Of a stretch of 33,504 nucleotides of DNA, positions 8,733-19,334 are shown one piece after another. Both the position numbers and the translations under genes were made by a program. The stretch is from Fidelibacterota bacterium (GTDB lineage Bacteria > Fidelibacterota > UBA8477 > JABMPR01): the NCBI GenBank assembly GCA_029939675.1, contig JAOZSM010000008.1:1-33504 (forward strand), read 5' to 3'. The notes beneath the pieces were generated by a model. It ran no database searches. It was given only the letters and a program-made list of their open reading frames with translations, and was not told the DNA's origin. Position 1 is the first letter of the stretch, and every line of letters begins with the position of its first letter.

Positions 8733-10115
8733 ATGCTGTCCATAAAATTATTTGAAAAATATCTTCGAACAACACACTGGTATAAGCCCGGTCTTAAGCT
8801 ACTAGTTGCCTGTTCAGGAGGACTTGATTCCTCTGTGCTGTTGCATCTTCTCCAGGGTTTGACTGACCTTAAAATTGATGTCATTCATTTCAATCATCAA
8901 CTGCGAGGAGGGGAGAGTCAAGCAGACCAGGAATTTGCCGAACAATTGGGTCAGCGATATGGCTGTCAGGTTCACATCGTTACCGAGGATATTCAAACCT
9001 TTGCTAAAAAGCATCAGCTCAGTCTGGAGGAAGCAGGCAGCTTACGGCGTAAAAGGGCTTTTCTGCAAAAAATGTCAGAGCTCAGCTATGACCTTGTGGC
9101 TACTGGTCAACATTTTGATGATCAAATTGAAACGATATTAATCAACCTCTATCTGGGGACTGGTATCCAGGGGCTTGCTGGTATTGCAGAGTTACAGGAT
9201 CAATTTGTTAGGCCTCTTTTAAACTTTTCACAATTCGAAATTATAGAATACGCTACTCAGCAAAAACTCAGTTACCGAGTTGATCAAACCAACACTGATA
9301 CTCGATTCTTAAGGAACAATATCAGGGCCAAGCTGTTACCCTATTTAAATCCTGATAACGATCCTCGCTTTAAGGCTCTCTTTCAGGGTGTCAGCCAGAT
9401 GGGGAAGCGGTTAAATGAAAAGCTAAAAGGTAGTATCGATGTTGTTGATAATAATGATATTAGAGCGACGAAAGAACAAAAGATATCATTAGGAATGGGT
9501 AAGCTCCCCGACTATTTTTCGCCGATTCAGAAGATGATTTTTGACAGAGCTTTTCAAACCATTTCTTTAATGCCTCAAGGACTATCATCAAACCACTTTA
9601 AGGCTCTGAAATCGTTATATCCTCAAAGTGCTATTGGTAGATATATCCAACTACCTGCTTCGGTGACTGTCTTTCGTGACCGACATCAGATCACATTTAT
9701 TCTTGGATCTGCATTTGAGTGGGAATCGGTTCCACTGAGTCAGCTTAAAAAGATGACCTTTCCATTTTTCCAATTCGAATTAAGTACTTTGCCGATTGCT
9801 GATCATATTGAGAATCCGAATTACTTCTGGTATGAGCACCAACTGGACCAGTACCAACTTCGAATGGCTGTTCAAGGTGATAAAATGGAAACTGATGGTA
9901 ACGGTAGAAGGACTGCCATTTCGCAGATTCTCCAGGAAGCCCATGTGGCACCTCACTTAAAAAACTACTACCCTGTACTCATCTATCAGAAAGAGATTGT
10001 TTGGGTGCCGGGAATCAGGACAGCCCCTGCTGGTATGATCTCTCATTCGAGTATTAAAGAAAATAAAGTCAAGCACTGTATCAGAGTTCAATTCCAAGAA
10101 GGAACGTTTGAATGA
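8733..10115 (+). CDS. tilS: tRNA(Ile)-lysidine synthase
   Basis: PP-loop motif CSGGLDSSVLLHLL; IDVIHFNHQLRGGES; ATGQHFDDQIETILINLYLGTGIQGLAGI. Confidence 0.95.
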   Translation: MLSIKLFEKYLRTTHWYKPGLKLLVACSGGLDSSVLLHLLQGLTDLKIDVIHFNHQLRGGESQADQEFAEQLGQRYGCQVHIVTEDIQTFAKKHQLSLEEAGSLRRKRAFLQKMSELSYDLVATGQHFDDQIETILINLYLGTGIQGLAGIAELQDQFVRPLLNFSQFEIIEYATQQKLSYRVDQTNTDTRFLRNNIRAKLLPYLNPDNDPRFKALFQGVSQMGKRLNEKLKGSIDVVDNNDIRATKEQKISLGMGKLPDYFSPIQKMIFDRAFQTISLMPQGLSSNHFKALKSLYPQSAIGRYIQLPASVTVFRDRHQITFILGSAFEWESVPLSQLKKMTFPFFQFELSTLPIADHIENPNYFWYEHQLDQYQLRMAVQGDKMETDGNGRRTAISQILQEAHVAPHLKNYYPVLIYQKEIVWVPGIRTAPAGMISHSSIKENKVKHCIRVQFQEGTFE

Positions 10116-10681
10116 GAACGCGTAAAGTCGAAAACATGGGTAAGTATAGCGGTCAAATTCTTGAAGAAATATTCTCACAGGAACAGATCGAAAAACGGGT
10201 AGATGAATTAGCAAAACAGATCTCAGAAGATTATGCTGGAAAGGTTCCCATTCTTATTGGTGTTCTAAACGGCTCAATATTTTTTCTAGCTGACCTTGCT
10301 AAACGTCTGGATATAGAGTGTGAACTTGACTTCATTAAAGTCTCTTCATACCATTCCGGCACCCAATCATCTGGCACCGTTCGTCTGCTAAAAGATATCA
10401 GTTGTATCGTTACTGGTCGTGACGTGATCATTGTTGAGGATATCATTGATAGTGGACTTACTGCTCGGTTTTTGAAGCATCGCATATTAGAGAATCAACC
10501 CAACTCAGTTACATTTGCTTCCCTGCTTCTAAAGCCTGAATGTCTAAAATTAGATTTCACAGCCGAATATATCGGTTTTGAAGTGGGTGACAGATTTTTA
10601 GTTGGTTATGGGTTAGATTTGGACCAAAAATTTAGGAATATGCCCTCGATTTGGGCTTTTCCCGTAGACATGAATGTATAA
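10112..10681 (+). CDS. hpt: hypoxanthine phosphoribosyltransferase
   Basis: PRPP motif VIIVEDIIDSGLT; LIGVLNGSIFFLADL; ATGA overlap with the tilS stop (alternative start 10136). Confidence 0.93.
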   Translation: MRTRKVENMGKYSGQILEEIFSQEQIEKRVDELAKQISEDYAGKVPILIGVLNGSIFFLADLAKRLDIECELDFIKVSSYHSGTQSSGTVRLLKDISCIVTGRDVIIVEDIIDSGLTARFLKHRILENQPNSVTFASLLLKPECLKLDFTAEYIGFEVGDRFLVGYGLDLDQKFRNMPSIWAFPVDMNV

Positions 10682-10691
10682 AAGGATTTAA

Positions 10692-12950
10692 ATGAACGCA
10701 GATAATAAACAAAATCGCAATCCAGACCGCTCTTCCCGAAAACCAGATCGTGGTTCACAGCAAAGACGTAGACCTCCGAGGAAACCTCAAAATAGGTCAG
10801 ATTCCGGAAAACGGGTCAACGAGAATAAGAAACCTGAATCAAAACCAATCAAAAAATCCACCAACATAAAAATTACTCGTCCAGCAGAGGGCAATGAGAA
10901 CTGGCAAAAAGGTTTGAAGACAACCCTGCTTTGGGTCGCCATTCTAGTCTCTGTTTTCTTTTTTGCGCAAATGTTAAACACAGAAACCGAGCCTGTTAAA
11001 AAGCTGGGTTACACTGAATATAAAGAGTTGTTGGAAGCTGGTAAAATTGAATCTGCTGTTTTGATCAAGAATCAATTTCATGGTGTTCTCAGATTACCTG
11101 AAACCACCGAGATCAATGGTGTAACAACCGACTACGTGAAGTTCTGGGTCGTGTTATCACCAATTATTGATAGTGAGATTCTTGCTAAATGGGATTCAAT
11201 GGGAATCGAATACGAATTTCAGGATGAAACCCGGGATTGGGTTGACTACCTGTTTCAGGTTTTGCCCTGGTTTCTGATCATATTCTTCTGGTTCTTTCTC
11301 ATGCGCAGAATGCAATCGGGTGGTGGAACCAAAGGAATATTTTCCTTTGGAAAAAGCCGGGCAAAGATCATTGATAATGAAAAACCGCAGACCACCTTTA
11401 AAGATGTAGCGGGTTGTGATGAAGCAAAAGATGAATTACGTGAGATTGTCCAGTTCTTGAAACATCCCGAAAGATATCAAAGATTGGGCGGAAAGATTCC
11501 CAAAGGTGCTCTATTGGTAGGTCCTCCAGGAACTGGAAAAACGCTGCTGGCAAAAGCAGTGGCCGGAGAAGCTTCTGTCCCTTTTTATAGTCTTAGTGGA
11601 GCTGATTTTGTCGAGATGTTTGTAGGTGTAGGTGCCAGCCGTGTTCGCGACCTTTTCGAGCAGAGCAAGAAGAATTCCCCCTGTATCATTTTTATAGATG
11701 AATTAGATGCCGTTGGACGACAACGCGGTGCGGGTTTAGGGGGGGGGCATGATGAACGTGAACAAACCTTGAACGCCCTCCTGGTTGAGATGGATGGATT
11801 TGAGACTACCGATAATATTATCCTGCTGGCAGCCACTAATCGCCCAGATGTGCTGGATGCTGCTTTGCTGAGACCTGGTCGCTTTGATCGGCGAATCATG
11901 GTAGACAACCCAGATGTCAGAGGTCGTGAAGCAATCCTGAAGGTTCATTCAAAGGAAATACCTCTGGCCAAGAATGTACGTCTGGATATTATTGCTAAGG
12001 GTACTCCAGGAATGTCAGGAGCTGATCTGGCGAATTTGATGAATGAATCTGCACTGCTTGCTGCAAAACATAATAAACAGCGGGTAGCCATGGTTGATAT
12101 CGAGCAAGCCAAAGATAAAGTTATGATGGGTACTGAACGACGCAGCATGGTTATCAATGAAAAAGAAAAACGGACAACAGCAGTTCATGAAGCAGGTCAT
12201 GCTTTGGTGGCTCGTTTGACTGAAGGTGCTGATCCGGTTCATAAAGTGACTATTATTCCACGAGGAAGAGCTCTTGGTTTGACAGCTCAATTACCAGTTG
12301 ATGATCGCTATAATTATTCGCGAGTGCACATGGAAGGGATGTTAGCCATTCTCATGGGTGGCCGGGTGGCCGAAGAGGTTGTTCTGGACCAGATGACTAC
12401 CGGGGCTGGAAATGATATCGAACGCGCTACCTCGTTAGCTAGAAAGATGGTTACCGAGTGGGGCATGAGCGACAAAATGGGTCCCATGACCTATGGTCAG
12501 AAGAAAGAAGAGATCTTTATTGGTCGCGATCTGGGTATGCACCGTGACTTTAGTGAGGATATGGCCAAAAAAATCGATGCTGAAGTAAAAAAGATTATCG
12601 ATACCGCCTATAAAAAAGCCAAAACGATCATTACTGAAAATAAAGAAAAGCTGATTGAGATATCTGAGTTTCTTTTGGAAAAAGAGTCCATGGATGGTCG
12701 CCAATTGGACCGCACACTGGGATTGACTACTCAAAATCCTGAGCGAAAAAAACCAACTCAAAACCCTCGCAGGTCCAGGTCCAGATCTGGTAACCCGCGC
12801 AGACGCCCTGAGCATTCCACTCCGAAAGTTGATAGCAAATCCCCAGAAAAATCCAAGACAGCAGAAAAACGGGTTCCGAAGGTTGAGAGCAAATCCATAG
12901 AAAAACCCAAGGCAACAGAAAAACGGGTTCCGAAACCGGATAAAGAATAA
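10692..12950 (+). CDS. ftsH: ATP-dependent zinc metalloprotease FtsH
   Basis: Walker [22 protein letters not shown] region; HEAGH zinc motif; [13 protein letters not shown]; long basic N- and C-terminal extensions. Confidence 0.98.
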   Translation: MNADNKQNRNPDRSSRKPDRGSQQRRRPPRKPQNRSDSGKRVNENKKPESKPIKKSTNIKITRPAEGNENWQKGLKTTLLWVAILVSVFFFAQMLNTETEPVKKLGYTEYKELLEAGKIESAVLIKNQFHGVLRLPETTEINGVTTDYVKFWVVLSPIIDSEILAKWDSMGIEYEFQDETRDWVDYLFQVLPWFLIIFFWFFLMRRMQSGGGTKGIFSFGKSRAKIIDNEKPQTTFKDVAGCDEAKDELREIVQFLKHPERYQRLGGKIPKGALLVGPPGTGKTLLAKAVAGEASVPFYSLSGADFVEMFVGVGASRVRDLFEQSKKNSPCIIFIDELDAVGRQRGAGLGGGHDEREQTLNALLVEMDGFETTDNIILLAATNRPDVLDAALLRPGRFDRRIMVDNPDVRGREAILKVHSKEIPLAKNVRLDIIAKGTPGMSGADLANLMNESALLAAKHNKQRVAMVDIEQAKDKVMMGTERRSMVINEKEKRTTAVHEAGHALVARLTEGADPVHKVTIIPRGRALGLTAQLPVDDRYNYSRVHMEGMLAILMGGRVAEEVVLDQMTTGAGNDIERATSLARKMVTEWGMSDKMGPMTYGQKKEEIFIGRDLGMHRDFSEDMAKKIDAEVKKIIDTAYKKAKTIITENKEKLIEISEFLLEKESMDGRQLDRTLGLTTQNPERKKPTQNPRRSRSRSGNPRRRPEHSTPKVDSKSPEKSKTAEKRVPKVESKSIEKPKATEKRVPKPDKE
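12822..12947 (+). repeat. 54-nt (18-aa) in-frame tandem repeat in the ftsH C-terminal tail, two copies plus a partial third
   Basis: [18 protein letters not shown] (12822-12875), [18 protein letters not shown] (12876-12929), then PKPDKE. Confidence 0.85.
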
Positions 12951-12973
12951 ATAGGCAGTCGACACCTCTTCCA

Positions 12974-13846
12974 ATGACTGGTTTTAATACATCTGCCATG
13001 GAAGCAGGACCAACATGGTCGATTAAAGGTCAGGAGTTTCATTTCAGCAAACCCAAGATCATGGGCATCCTGAATGTAACTCCTGATTCTTTTAGTGACG
13101 GTGGAAAATATCTTGCTCTGGATAAAAGTCTGGCGCAAGCCCACAAAATGATAGCAGACGGTGCCGATATTATTGATATCGGGGGCGAATCTACTCGTCC
13201 CGGATCCTTGCCAGTTAGCGCCCATGAAGAACTTGCCAGAATACTACCGCTGATAACCAAATTAGTCGCTGAAACAGATACACTGATCTCCGTTGATACT
13301 CAAAAGTCACAAGTCGCTCAAGCCGTTCTGGATGTTGGTGCACATATCATCAATGATATCTCAGCAGGCAGACACGATGCGGCTATGTATAAGCTGGTTG
13401 CTGAAAAACAAGCCGGATATATCATGATGCACATGCAGGGTATTCCAGAAAATATGCAGCAAGCCCCTGCATATGAAAATGTAATCATGGATATTACTAG
13501 ATTCTTTACCCGGAACATTCACAATGCTTTGGAAAGTGGAATTCAGCACTCGCAGATCATCTTGGATCCGGGAATTGGTTTTGGTAAATCTCTGAACAAT
13601 AATCTTGAAATCATGGCCAACCTGGGACAGTTTCAAAAACTGGATCGCCCGCTGCTGTTGGGGGCTTCACGTAAATCCTTTATTGGGATGATTGATGAAT
13701 CCTCTTCGCAAAAACGGTTGGGGGGATCCCTGGCTGCTGTTCTGGCTGGTCATCTTCAAAATGTTCAGATCTTTCGGGTTCATGATGTGTTTGAAACTCG
13801 TCAAACACTTGAACTCTTCACTGCCATTCAAAAGCATTCGGATTAA
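12974..13846 (+). CDS. folP: dihydropteroate synthase
   Basis: IMGILNVTPDSFSDGG; DIGGESTRPG; LDPGIGFGKS; LLGASRKSFIG. Confidence 0.96.
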   Translation: MTGFNTSAMEAGPTWSIKGQEFHFSKPKIMGILNVTPDSFSDGGKYLALDKSLAQAHKMIADGADIIDIGGESTRPGSLPVSAHEELARILPLITKLVAETDTLISVDTQKSQVAQAVLDVGAHIINDISAGRHDAAMYKLVAEKQAGYIMMHMQGIPENMQQAPAYENVIMDITRFFTRNIHNALESGIQHSQIILDPGIGFGKSLNNNLEIMANLGQFQKLDRPLLLGASRKSFIGMIDESSSQKRLGGSLAAVLAGHLQNVQIFRVHDVFETRQTLELFTAIQKHSD

Positions 13847-13855
13847 ATTGTTTCC

Positions 13856-14692
13856 ATGTCAGACAAAAAGAATATTCTATTTTTTATAATCGGTCTCCTG
13901 GTTGCCAGTACCACCATTTATTTTTGGCGTTTTGAACTTGTCTCTATCGCATTTCTTTCTATCCGGGTCTATGACCTGGTTGATATATTGGCTGTTGCCT
14001 TTGTGCTCTTTTCACTATACCGAGTATTTAAAGGAACTAGAGCAGCTCAATTACTTTCTGGAATACTTATTCTCATATTATTATCCGTGGTTGTCAGATG
14101 GTCCGAATTGCATGGAATGTCCTGGCTGTTATCTAACCTGTCAACGGTATGGGTTATTGCAGTAGTTATTCTGTTTCAACCTGAATTGCGGAGAATTCTG
14201 ATCTACCTTGGGCAAAATCCTTTTATTCGCTATCTCTTTAAAGTCAAGAACCTGGAAATGGTAGATGAGATAATTGAGGCTGTCCTGATCTGTCAGGATC
14301 GTCGCTGGGGCATGCTCATCGTTATGGAAGCGGAAGTAGGACTCAAACACATCAAAGAAAAATCCTCTACTATTAGCGCACGCGTCTCTGCCGAACTCCT
14401 TGTTTCAATTTTTAATCCAACTTCACCTCTTCACGATGGTGCTGTGATTATTAACCATGAGGTAATTGATTCTGCAAAATGTATTCTGCCCCTCTCTGAA
14501 GAGGCTCATGGTGCCCGGATGAAACTGGGAACCAGACATTTGGCAGCATTGGGGTTATCAGAGGAAACTGATGCTCATATTCTGGTGGTATCTGAAGAAA
14601 CTGGCGTTCTGTCTCACGTCCACAATGGCATCATGAAACGTGGGCTAGATGACATCCAGTTACGCAAAGTTCTAAATAGTCTCATTATCTAA
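13856..14692 (+). CDS. cdaA: diadenylate cyclase CdaA-type (DAC domain)
   Basis: Three N-terminal TM segments and a DAC domain with LHDGAVII; GTRHLAALGLSEETD; VVSEETG; adjacent to folP as in many bacteria. Confidence 0.93.
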   Translation: MSDKKNILFFIIGLLVASTTIYFWRFELVSIAFLSIRVYDLVDILAVAFVLFSLYRVFKGTRAAQLLSGILILILLSVVVRWSELHGMSWLLSNLSTVWVIAVVILFQPELRRILIYLGQNPFIRYLFKVKNLEMVDEIIEAVLICQDRRWGMLIVMEAEVGLKHIKEKSSTISARVSAELLVSIFNPTSPLHDGAVIINHEVIDSAKCILPLSEEAHGARMKLGTRHLAALGLSEETDAHILVVSEETGVLSHVHNGIMKRGLDDIQLRKVLNSLII

Positions 14693-14693
14693 T

Positions 14694-17600
14694 ATGCGCT
14701 ACATTCTGGTTTGGAGCCTGGTTCTAGGTTCTCTTTTTGCTGTAGAAAAGAATATGGATAAATCCTCAGGGGTGAGTGAATATTCTCCAGGTCACTATAC
14801 CTGGATCCTTGATTTGCCTGTCGAAAAGGATATCAAACTGACACCTTCAGGGATTGATTTCCCCAATTGGAATACTACTACAGATGAAAATGGGTATTTC
14901 GTTCCAGTATTATCGAAACTGATCTACACCACTTCCGGACCACCTGAAATCGAAGTAATGACAGGTGCTCATCGATTTTTGGAGCCGGACCAACCGATTG
15001 GGTCTGTTGTGGAACAGGCGAAAGGTTTAGATGTCTCAACCCCGGCAGTAAGTGATCATGTCATGGAAACGGTAATGACCAGACTTGTTCATACAGAGGA
15101 TGATCATCAACTTTGGGCGGTCAACGTGGTTGGAGCCAGGTATGATGCCACAACCCAGCGCTGGATTATACCAGAACATCTAACTATTTCCATATCATCC
15201 GATCATATTACTGCAAGCTCAGGGATAGATAATGATCTATATATAAACTGGATTGATCGGACACCATCCCCACAACTGCATTCTACTCAGTCAGGTCTTG
15301 GTCAAGGACAATTGAAGCTCTACACATTGGCTGATGGGATTTATCGGATTTATTTCGATTCGCTAACCATACTTCAAGACTTTCCTGATGATCAGATCCA
15401 AAGTCGCTCGCTGAAAATAAGTTATCTGGGAGAGGAACAGGTAATCTATGTCAGTGACAGTGGTGACGGTGTGTTTGATTCCGGGGATTATTTTGATTTC
15501 ATCGGTACTCAAAATTATTTCAGTGGAACCACTCAGTATTATGATCCATTTTCAGATATTAATGTGTATTGGCTTACCTGGGGAGGAAGTGATGGCCTGA
15601 GATTCGTCGAAGAGTCCGGTGCTTTGGTTGATCCTGATCCTGTGCGTCCAACTACATTTTGGGATATGGTTCATCTTGAAGAGGACCTCTTTTTTGACCG
15701 ACTGGGTCAGGTTGACACTGATTTGCCAACCATCACCCGTGATCATTATTTTTGGAATTCCGTTAACTCTGGACAAAATGAAGAGGTCTCATTCCAATTG
15801 CAGGATCCCTTCCGGGGTTCCAGCGAAAATGTAGCTATCAGTATTGGTCTGCATGGTCTGACCTATAGTCAAGCAGCAGGTGAAACTGCAGACCATACAA
15901 TCTTCGCTTTTCTAAATGCCAATTCAATTGGGGAGGGCAGCTGGACTCAACAGGAAGAATACACACTAGTATCACCACCAGCCCTGAACTTGTCCCATAA
16001 CATTCTTAACCATGGTACTAATACACTGGCTATTTTTGCTCCTGTCAGTACTGAACCTGGAAATTACGACCGGGTTGTCCTTAATTGGATTGAGATAGCC
16101 TATGAGCACATGCTCATGACCCATGAAGATGCGCTTAGATTTCGGAAATCATCGATTAACCCTTCTACCAATCTTGAATATGAGATCAAGGGGTTCTCAT
16201 CCCATGATCTAGTCCTTTATAAGGAAGGTCTGTCTAGAATTACTGGTTACAATATCCGTGAAAACTGGGACTCTGAACAGGCTGAATTCAGTCTGGTGTT
16301 TCAAGATCACGCCACCGATGCAACACCAGATTACTGGGTGGCCAGCGTAGCAAGTCTATTGCAGCCGGTCAAGATGGTCATGGATACCAGCGCTTCACTG
16401 AGGCAGGCGGACGGCGATTTGATTGTTGTTACCATTCCAGAATTCATGAATGAGCTGGATGAATATATGGAACAAAAAATTGATGAGGGTTGGAATCCTG
16501 TCGCTGTATCCGCAGCAGATATTTATGATGAGTTCAATTGGGGTATTAATTCTCCCTATGCCGTCAAATCCTTTCTACAGTATGCCAATAACCATTGGCC
16601 TTCAAACCCTGAATATGTACTCTTGATCGGTGATGCTATCGCTAATCCGCAACAGGCTAAACGGGATACTCGTCTGCGTAATATCCCCACCTTTTACATG
16701 CAAACCTATGGTTGGGGGGCAGCTGAGGCTGATTACTGGTATTCATTGATTAATGGGAACGATTACCTACCGGATCTTAATATTGGGCGAATTCCCTGTA
16801 GTGATGTTGAAGATCTCCATATATCGCTTAACAAACTGATTCAATATGCCCAGGGAGATAACTATGGGACCTGGCAGAATGAAATCATTACTATTGCCGG
16901 ATTCGAAGCAAACTTTAAAACCCAGAGTGAATCCCTATTAAGAAATAACGTTCCCAAAGCCTATCAGCCTTCCAGAATCTTTATTGATCGTGATTCTGAA
17001 GGACAGATTTTCTGGGGAGATACCGATTCGCTTGTTGCTCAATGGAATGATGGTAAAATACTAATTAATTTTCTGGGCCATGGCGGTGGTGCGGTCTGGG
17101 CTGACCGGTCTCTCTTTGTACGAGATGACATCCAATATCTTGATCCTGAAACACCTCCAGCCTTTGTCACCAGCATGACCTGCTTTACGGCCTCATTTGC
17201 CCAAAACAGAGGATTGGGGGAGGTTGTCATCACAGAATCACCAACTGGAGCAATTGGTTGGTTTGGTTCTTCCGGAGTTGGCTGGGTGATTAATGATTAC
17301 CTCGTGATCCAACCACTATTACGTCATCTATTGGAGGACCAGAAGCCAGTAGGTGAGTGTATCAATATTGCACGCATGGAATACTTTTTAGCTAACACTC
17401 AGTGGGATCAAGCTATCTCCATGCTCTTTCAATACAATTTCCTGGGTGACCCTACTACGCGCCTTCTTTTGCCCCTTTCTGGAGAACTGCTAAGCTCTGA
17501 TAAGGCCATCTATTCTGCCACAGAACAGATCGGTATTAATTACACAGGAACTGAGTCTGGTAGTATCAAATTATTGCCAGTCAATGCTCAAGGACATCCC

Positions 17601-19334
17601 TGGTGGTCTGTTGCAAAAAGTTTTGAGACTGGAACTGTAAATCGATATCTGTTCAATCAGGAAGAAACGCCACCCAGTGGTGAAAGCAGAACCATCTACA
17701 CCCTTGATCGTGGTCCGGATATATCTGCCCTGCATGGTTATGTCTCATATTCTATCTCTTCGAATTGGTTTGAGCATCGTCCACCAACGGCAGCAGATTT
17801 GCTGGATAGTGATACTATACCTCTCAGGGTTAGATACCATTCCAGCTCCGGAAATCTGGCCGATAGTTTGGTGGTGACCTTCACAGGTAACAATTATACT
17901 TCTTATAATTTGGAGCAGGAGGGGGATTGGTGGGTTCTGCCAGATACCGTTCAACTGCCCCTGGGATACTCCAATACCTACTATACTTTTACAGCCTACC
18001 AAGCGAGTCAGTATATCCAGAATTCCGCTACTTTTCGACTTTATCTACCCGAAGGTATCTCCCTGACACTCAATGCAATACGAGAAAGCATCAGTGGAAA
18101 TCGGTGCGGCTGGGAATACGATTATACTTTGCGAGGTCTGGATCAGGCCACCACCACCTTAACCCATGTTGAAACTGCACCAGAATTTGAACAGAGCATC
18201 ACCCGGGAAATGAATATCAGGGAAGGTAATAATTCCTTCTTTATTCCAACTTTCTTCGGTTCTGGGGCTGTAAATCTTGATGCATCTATTCACCTTGAAG
18301 GTGACATCAATTTGGGTGACAATGCTTTACAGATAAGCCTCAACCCGACCACCTTTCAGATGATTCCCGGGCTGGGAGTAACTTTTAACGGTGAATCAAG
18401 CGATACAATTGCACTATGGAATAGTGGCTATCTGTACTCAGGTGTCACTGATACAGCCTGGATCCGGATCACTCCTTACCAAAATGAGATTATGGCCCTG
18501 CCAGGGGTTACCATATATCAAGATTCTTCTATCTATCTGATTGAGACCTCTTCACTGGATCAGGGAATTAATATCTACTCACCGCGTCCGCTTTATCTGA
18601 AAGACCCTCAACTTGCCGCATGGCAGATACTTGGTAATACGGATCATGCCTATGGCCTGCATGGGGCAGGATATCTTGCCATGGGTCAACATCACAATTT
18701 TACTGGACCAACAGTCTCAATGATGATAGCAGGACAACTGTTCTTCGATGGAGATTACATCTTGGGGAAAAGCCGTTTAAATTTATTGGCAGAGGATGAT
18801 AACGGTTTTTCCTGGAAAGCCAAAGATATTGAAATACTTGTCGATGCTGCTCCGGTAGAAGTGCAGCTAGGTGATACCACACAATCGTCCCAGATCATCA
18901 GTATTTCAGCTGCTTTGGACCTAACTATAGGCGAACATCAGATTTCATACAGGATCAAGGATGCCCTGGGGAATTGGTCAGAGGAAGCCACGGTGACAGG
19001 TGTTGTCGCCAGCGATGCAGAAATCATTGATTATGGCAATTTTCCCAACCCATTCGAAGGGGAGACTCTGATTATTTATGAGTTGACCCAGCCTTTATCA
19101 GATGTTGTTATTGAAATATTCACCCTTTCTGGCTACAAATTGCATAGTATTGATATCTTTAATGCCAGGGTGAGTATACCACTAGGCGCGATAGGTTACC
19201 ATGAAGTACCCTGGAATGGTCGCGATCGTTATGAGGATTTTGTTGCGAATGGGGTCTACTTTTATCGAATAAAAGGCCAACTGGATGGAACAGATATGGT
19301 TGGTCCAGTTGGAAAAATGGTCAAGAATAGATGA
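14694..19334 (+). CDS. C25-family (gingipain/PorU-like) cysteine peptidase with C-terminal FlgD-like/T9SS-type domain
   Basis: Signal peptide; INFLGHGGG (His codon 796) and VTSMTCFTASF (Cys codon 830) fit the C25 His/Cys dyad; C-terminus NFPNPFEGETLIIYELTQPLSDVVIEIFTLSGYK...WNGRDRYEDFVANGVYFYRIKG. Confidence 0.88.
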   Translation: MRYILVWSLVLGSLFAVEKNMDKSSGVSEYSPGHYTWILDLPVEKDIKLTPSGIDFPNWNTTTDENGYFVPVLSKLIYTTSGPPEIEVMTGAHRFLEPDQPIGSVVEQAKGLDVSTPAVSDHVMETVMTRLVHTEDDHQLWAVNVVGARYDATTQRWIIPEHLTISISSDHITASSGIDNDLYINWIDRTPSPQLHSTQSGLGQGQLKLYTLADGIYRIYFDSLTILQDFPDDQIQSRSLKISYLGEEQVIYVSDSGDGVFDSGDYFDFIGTQNYFSGTTQYYDPFSDINVYWLTWGGSDGLRFVEESGALVDPDPVRPTTFWDMVHLEEDLFFDRLGQVDTDLPTITRDHYFWNSVNSGQNEEVSFQLQDPFRGSSENVAISIGLHGLTYSQAAGETADHTIFAFLNANSIGEGSWTQQEEYTLVSPPALNLSHNILNHGTNTLAIFAPVSTEPGNYDRVVLNWIEIAYEHMLMTHEDALRFRKSSINPSTNLEYEIKGFSSHDLVLYKEGLSRITGYNIRENWDSEQAEFSLVFQDHATDATPDYWVASVASLLQPVKMVMDTSASLRQADGDLIVVTIPEFMNELDEYMEQKIDEGWNPVAVSAADIYDEFNWGINSPYAVKSFLQYANNHWPSNPEYVLLIGDAIANPQQAKRDTRLRNIPTFYMQTYGWGAAEADYWYSLINGNDYLPDLNIGRIPCSDVEDLHISLNKLIQYAQGDNYGTWQNEIITIAGFEANFKTQSESLLRNNVPKAYQPSRIFIDRDSEGQIFWGDTDSLVAQWNDGKILINFLGHGGGAVWADRSLFVRDDIQYLDPETPPAFVTSMTCFTASFAQNRGLGEVVITESPTGAIGWFGSSGVGWVINDYLVIQPLLRHLLEDQKPVGECINIARMEYFLANTQWDQAISMLFQYNFLGDPTTRLLLPLSGELLSSDKAIYSATEQIGINYTGTESGSIKLLPVNAQGHPWWSVAKSFETGTVNRYLFNQEETPPSGESRTIYTLDRGPDISALHGYVSYSISSNWFEHRPPTAADLLDSDTIPLRVRYHSSSGNLADSLVVTFTGNNYTSYNLEQEGDWWVLPDTVQLPLGYSNTYYTFTAYQASQYIQNSATFRLYLPEGISLTLNAIRESISGNRCGWEYDYTLRGLDQATTTLTHVETAPEFEQSITREMNIREGNNSFFIPTFFGSGAVNLDASIHLEGDINLGDNALQISLNPTTFQMIPGLGVTFNGESSDTIALWNSGYLYSGVTDTAWIRITPYQNEIMALPGVTIYQDSSIYLIETSSLDQGINIYSPRPLYLKDPQLAAWQILGNTDHAYGLHGAGYLAMGQHHNFTGPTVSMMIAGQLFFDGDYILGKSRLNLLAEDDNGFSWKAKDIEILVDAAPVEVQLGDTTQSSQIISISAALDLTIGEHQISYRIKDALGNWSEEATVTGVVASDAEIIDYGNFPNPFEGETLIIYELTQPLSDVVIEIFTLSGYKLHSIDIFNARVSIPLGAIGYHEVPWNGRDRYEDFVANGVYFYRIKGQLDGTDMVGPVGKMVKNR

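Noticed and set aside
12435-13225. Long minus-strand ORFs (179, 155 and 90 aa) opposite the ftsH tail and the folP start
   Set aside because: Their Phe/Cys-rich repeated sequences are the reverse complement of the K/E/P-rich ftsH tail repeat; no initiation context or family resemblance.
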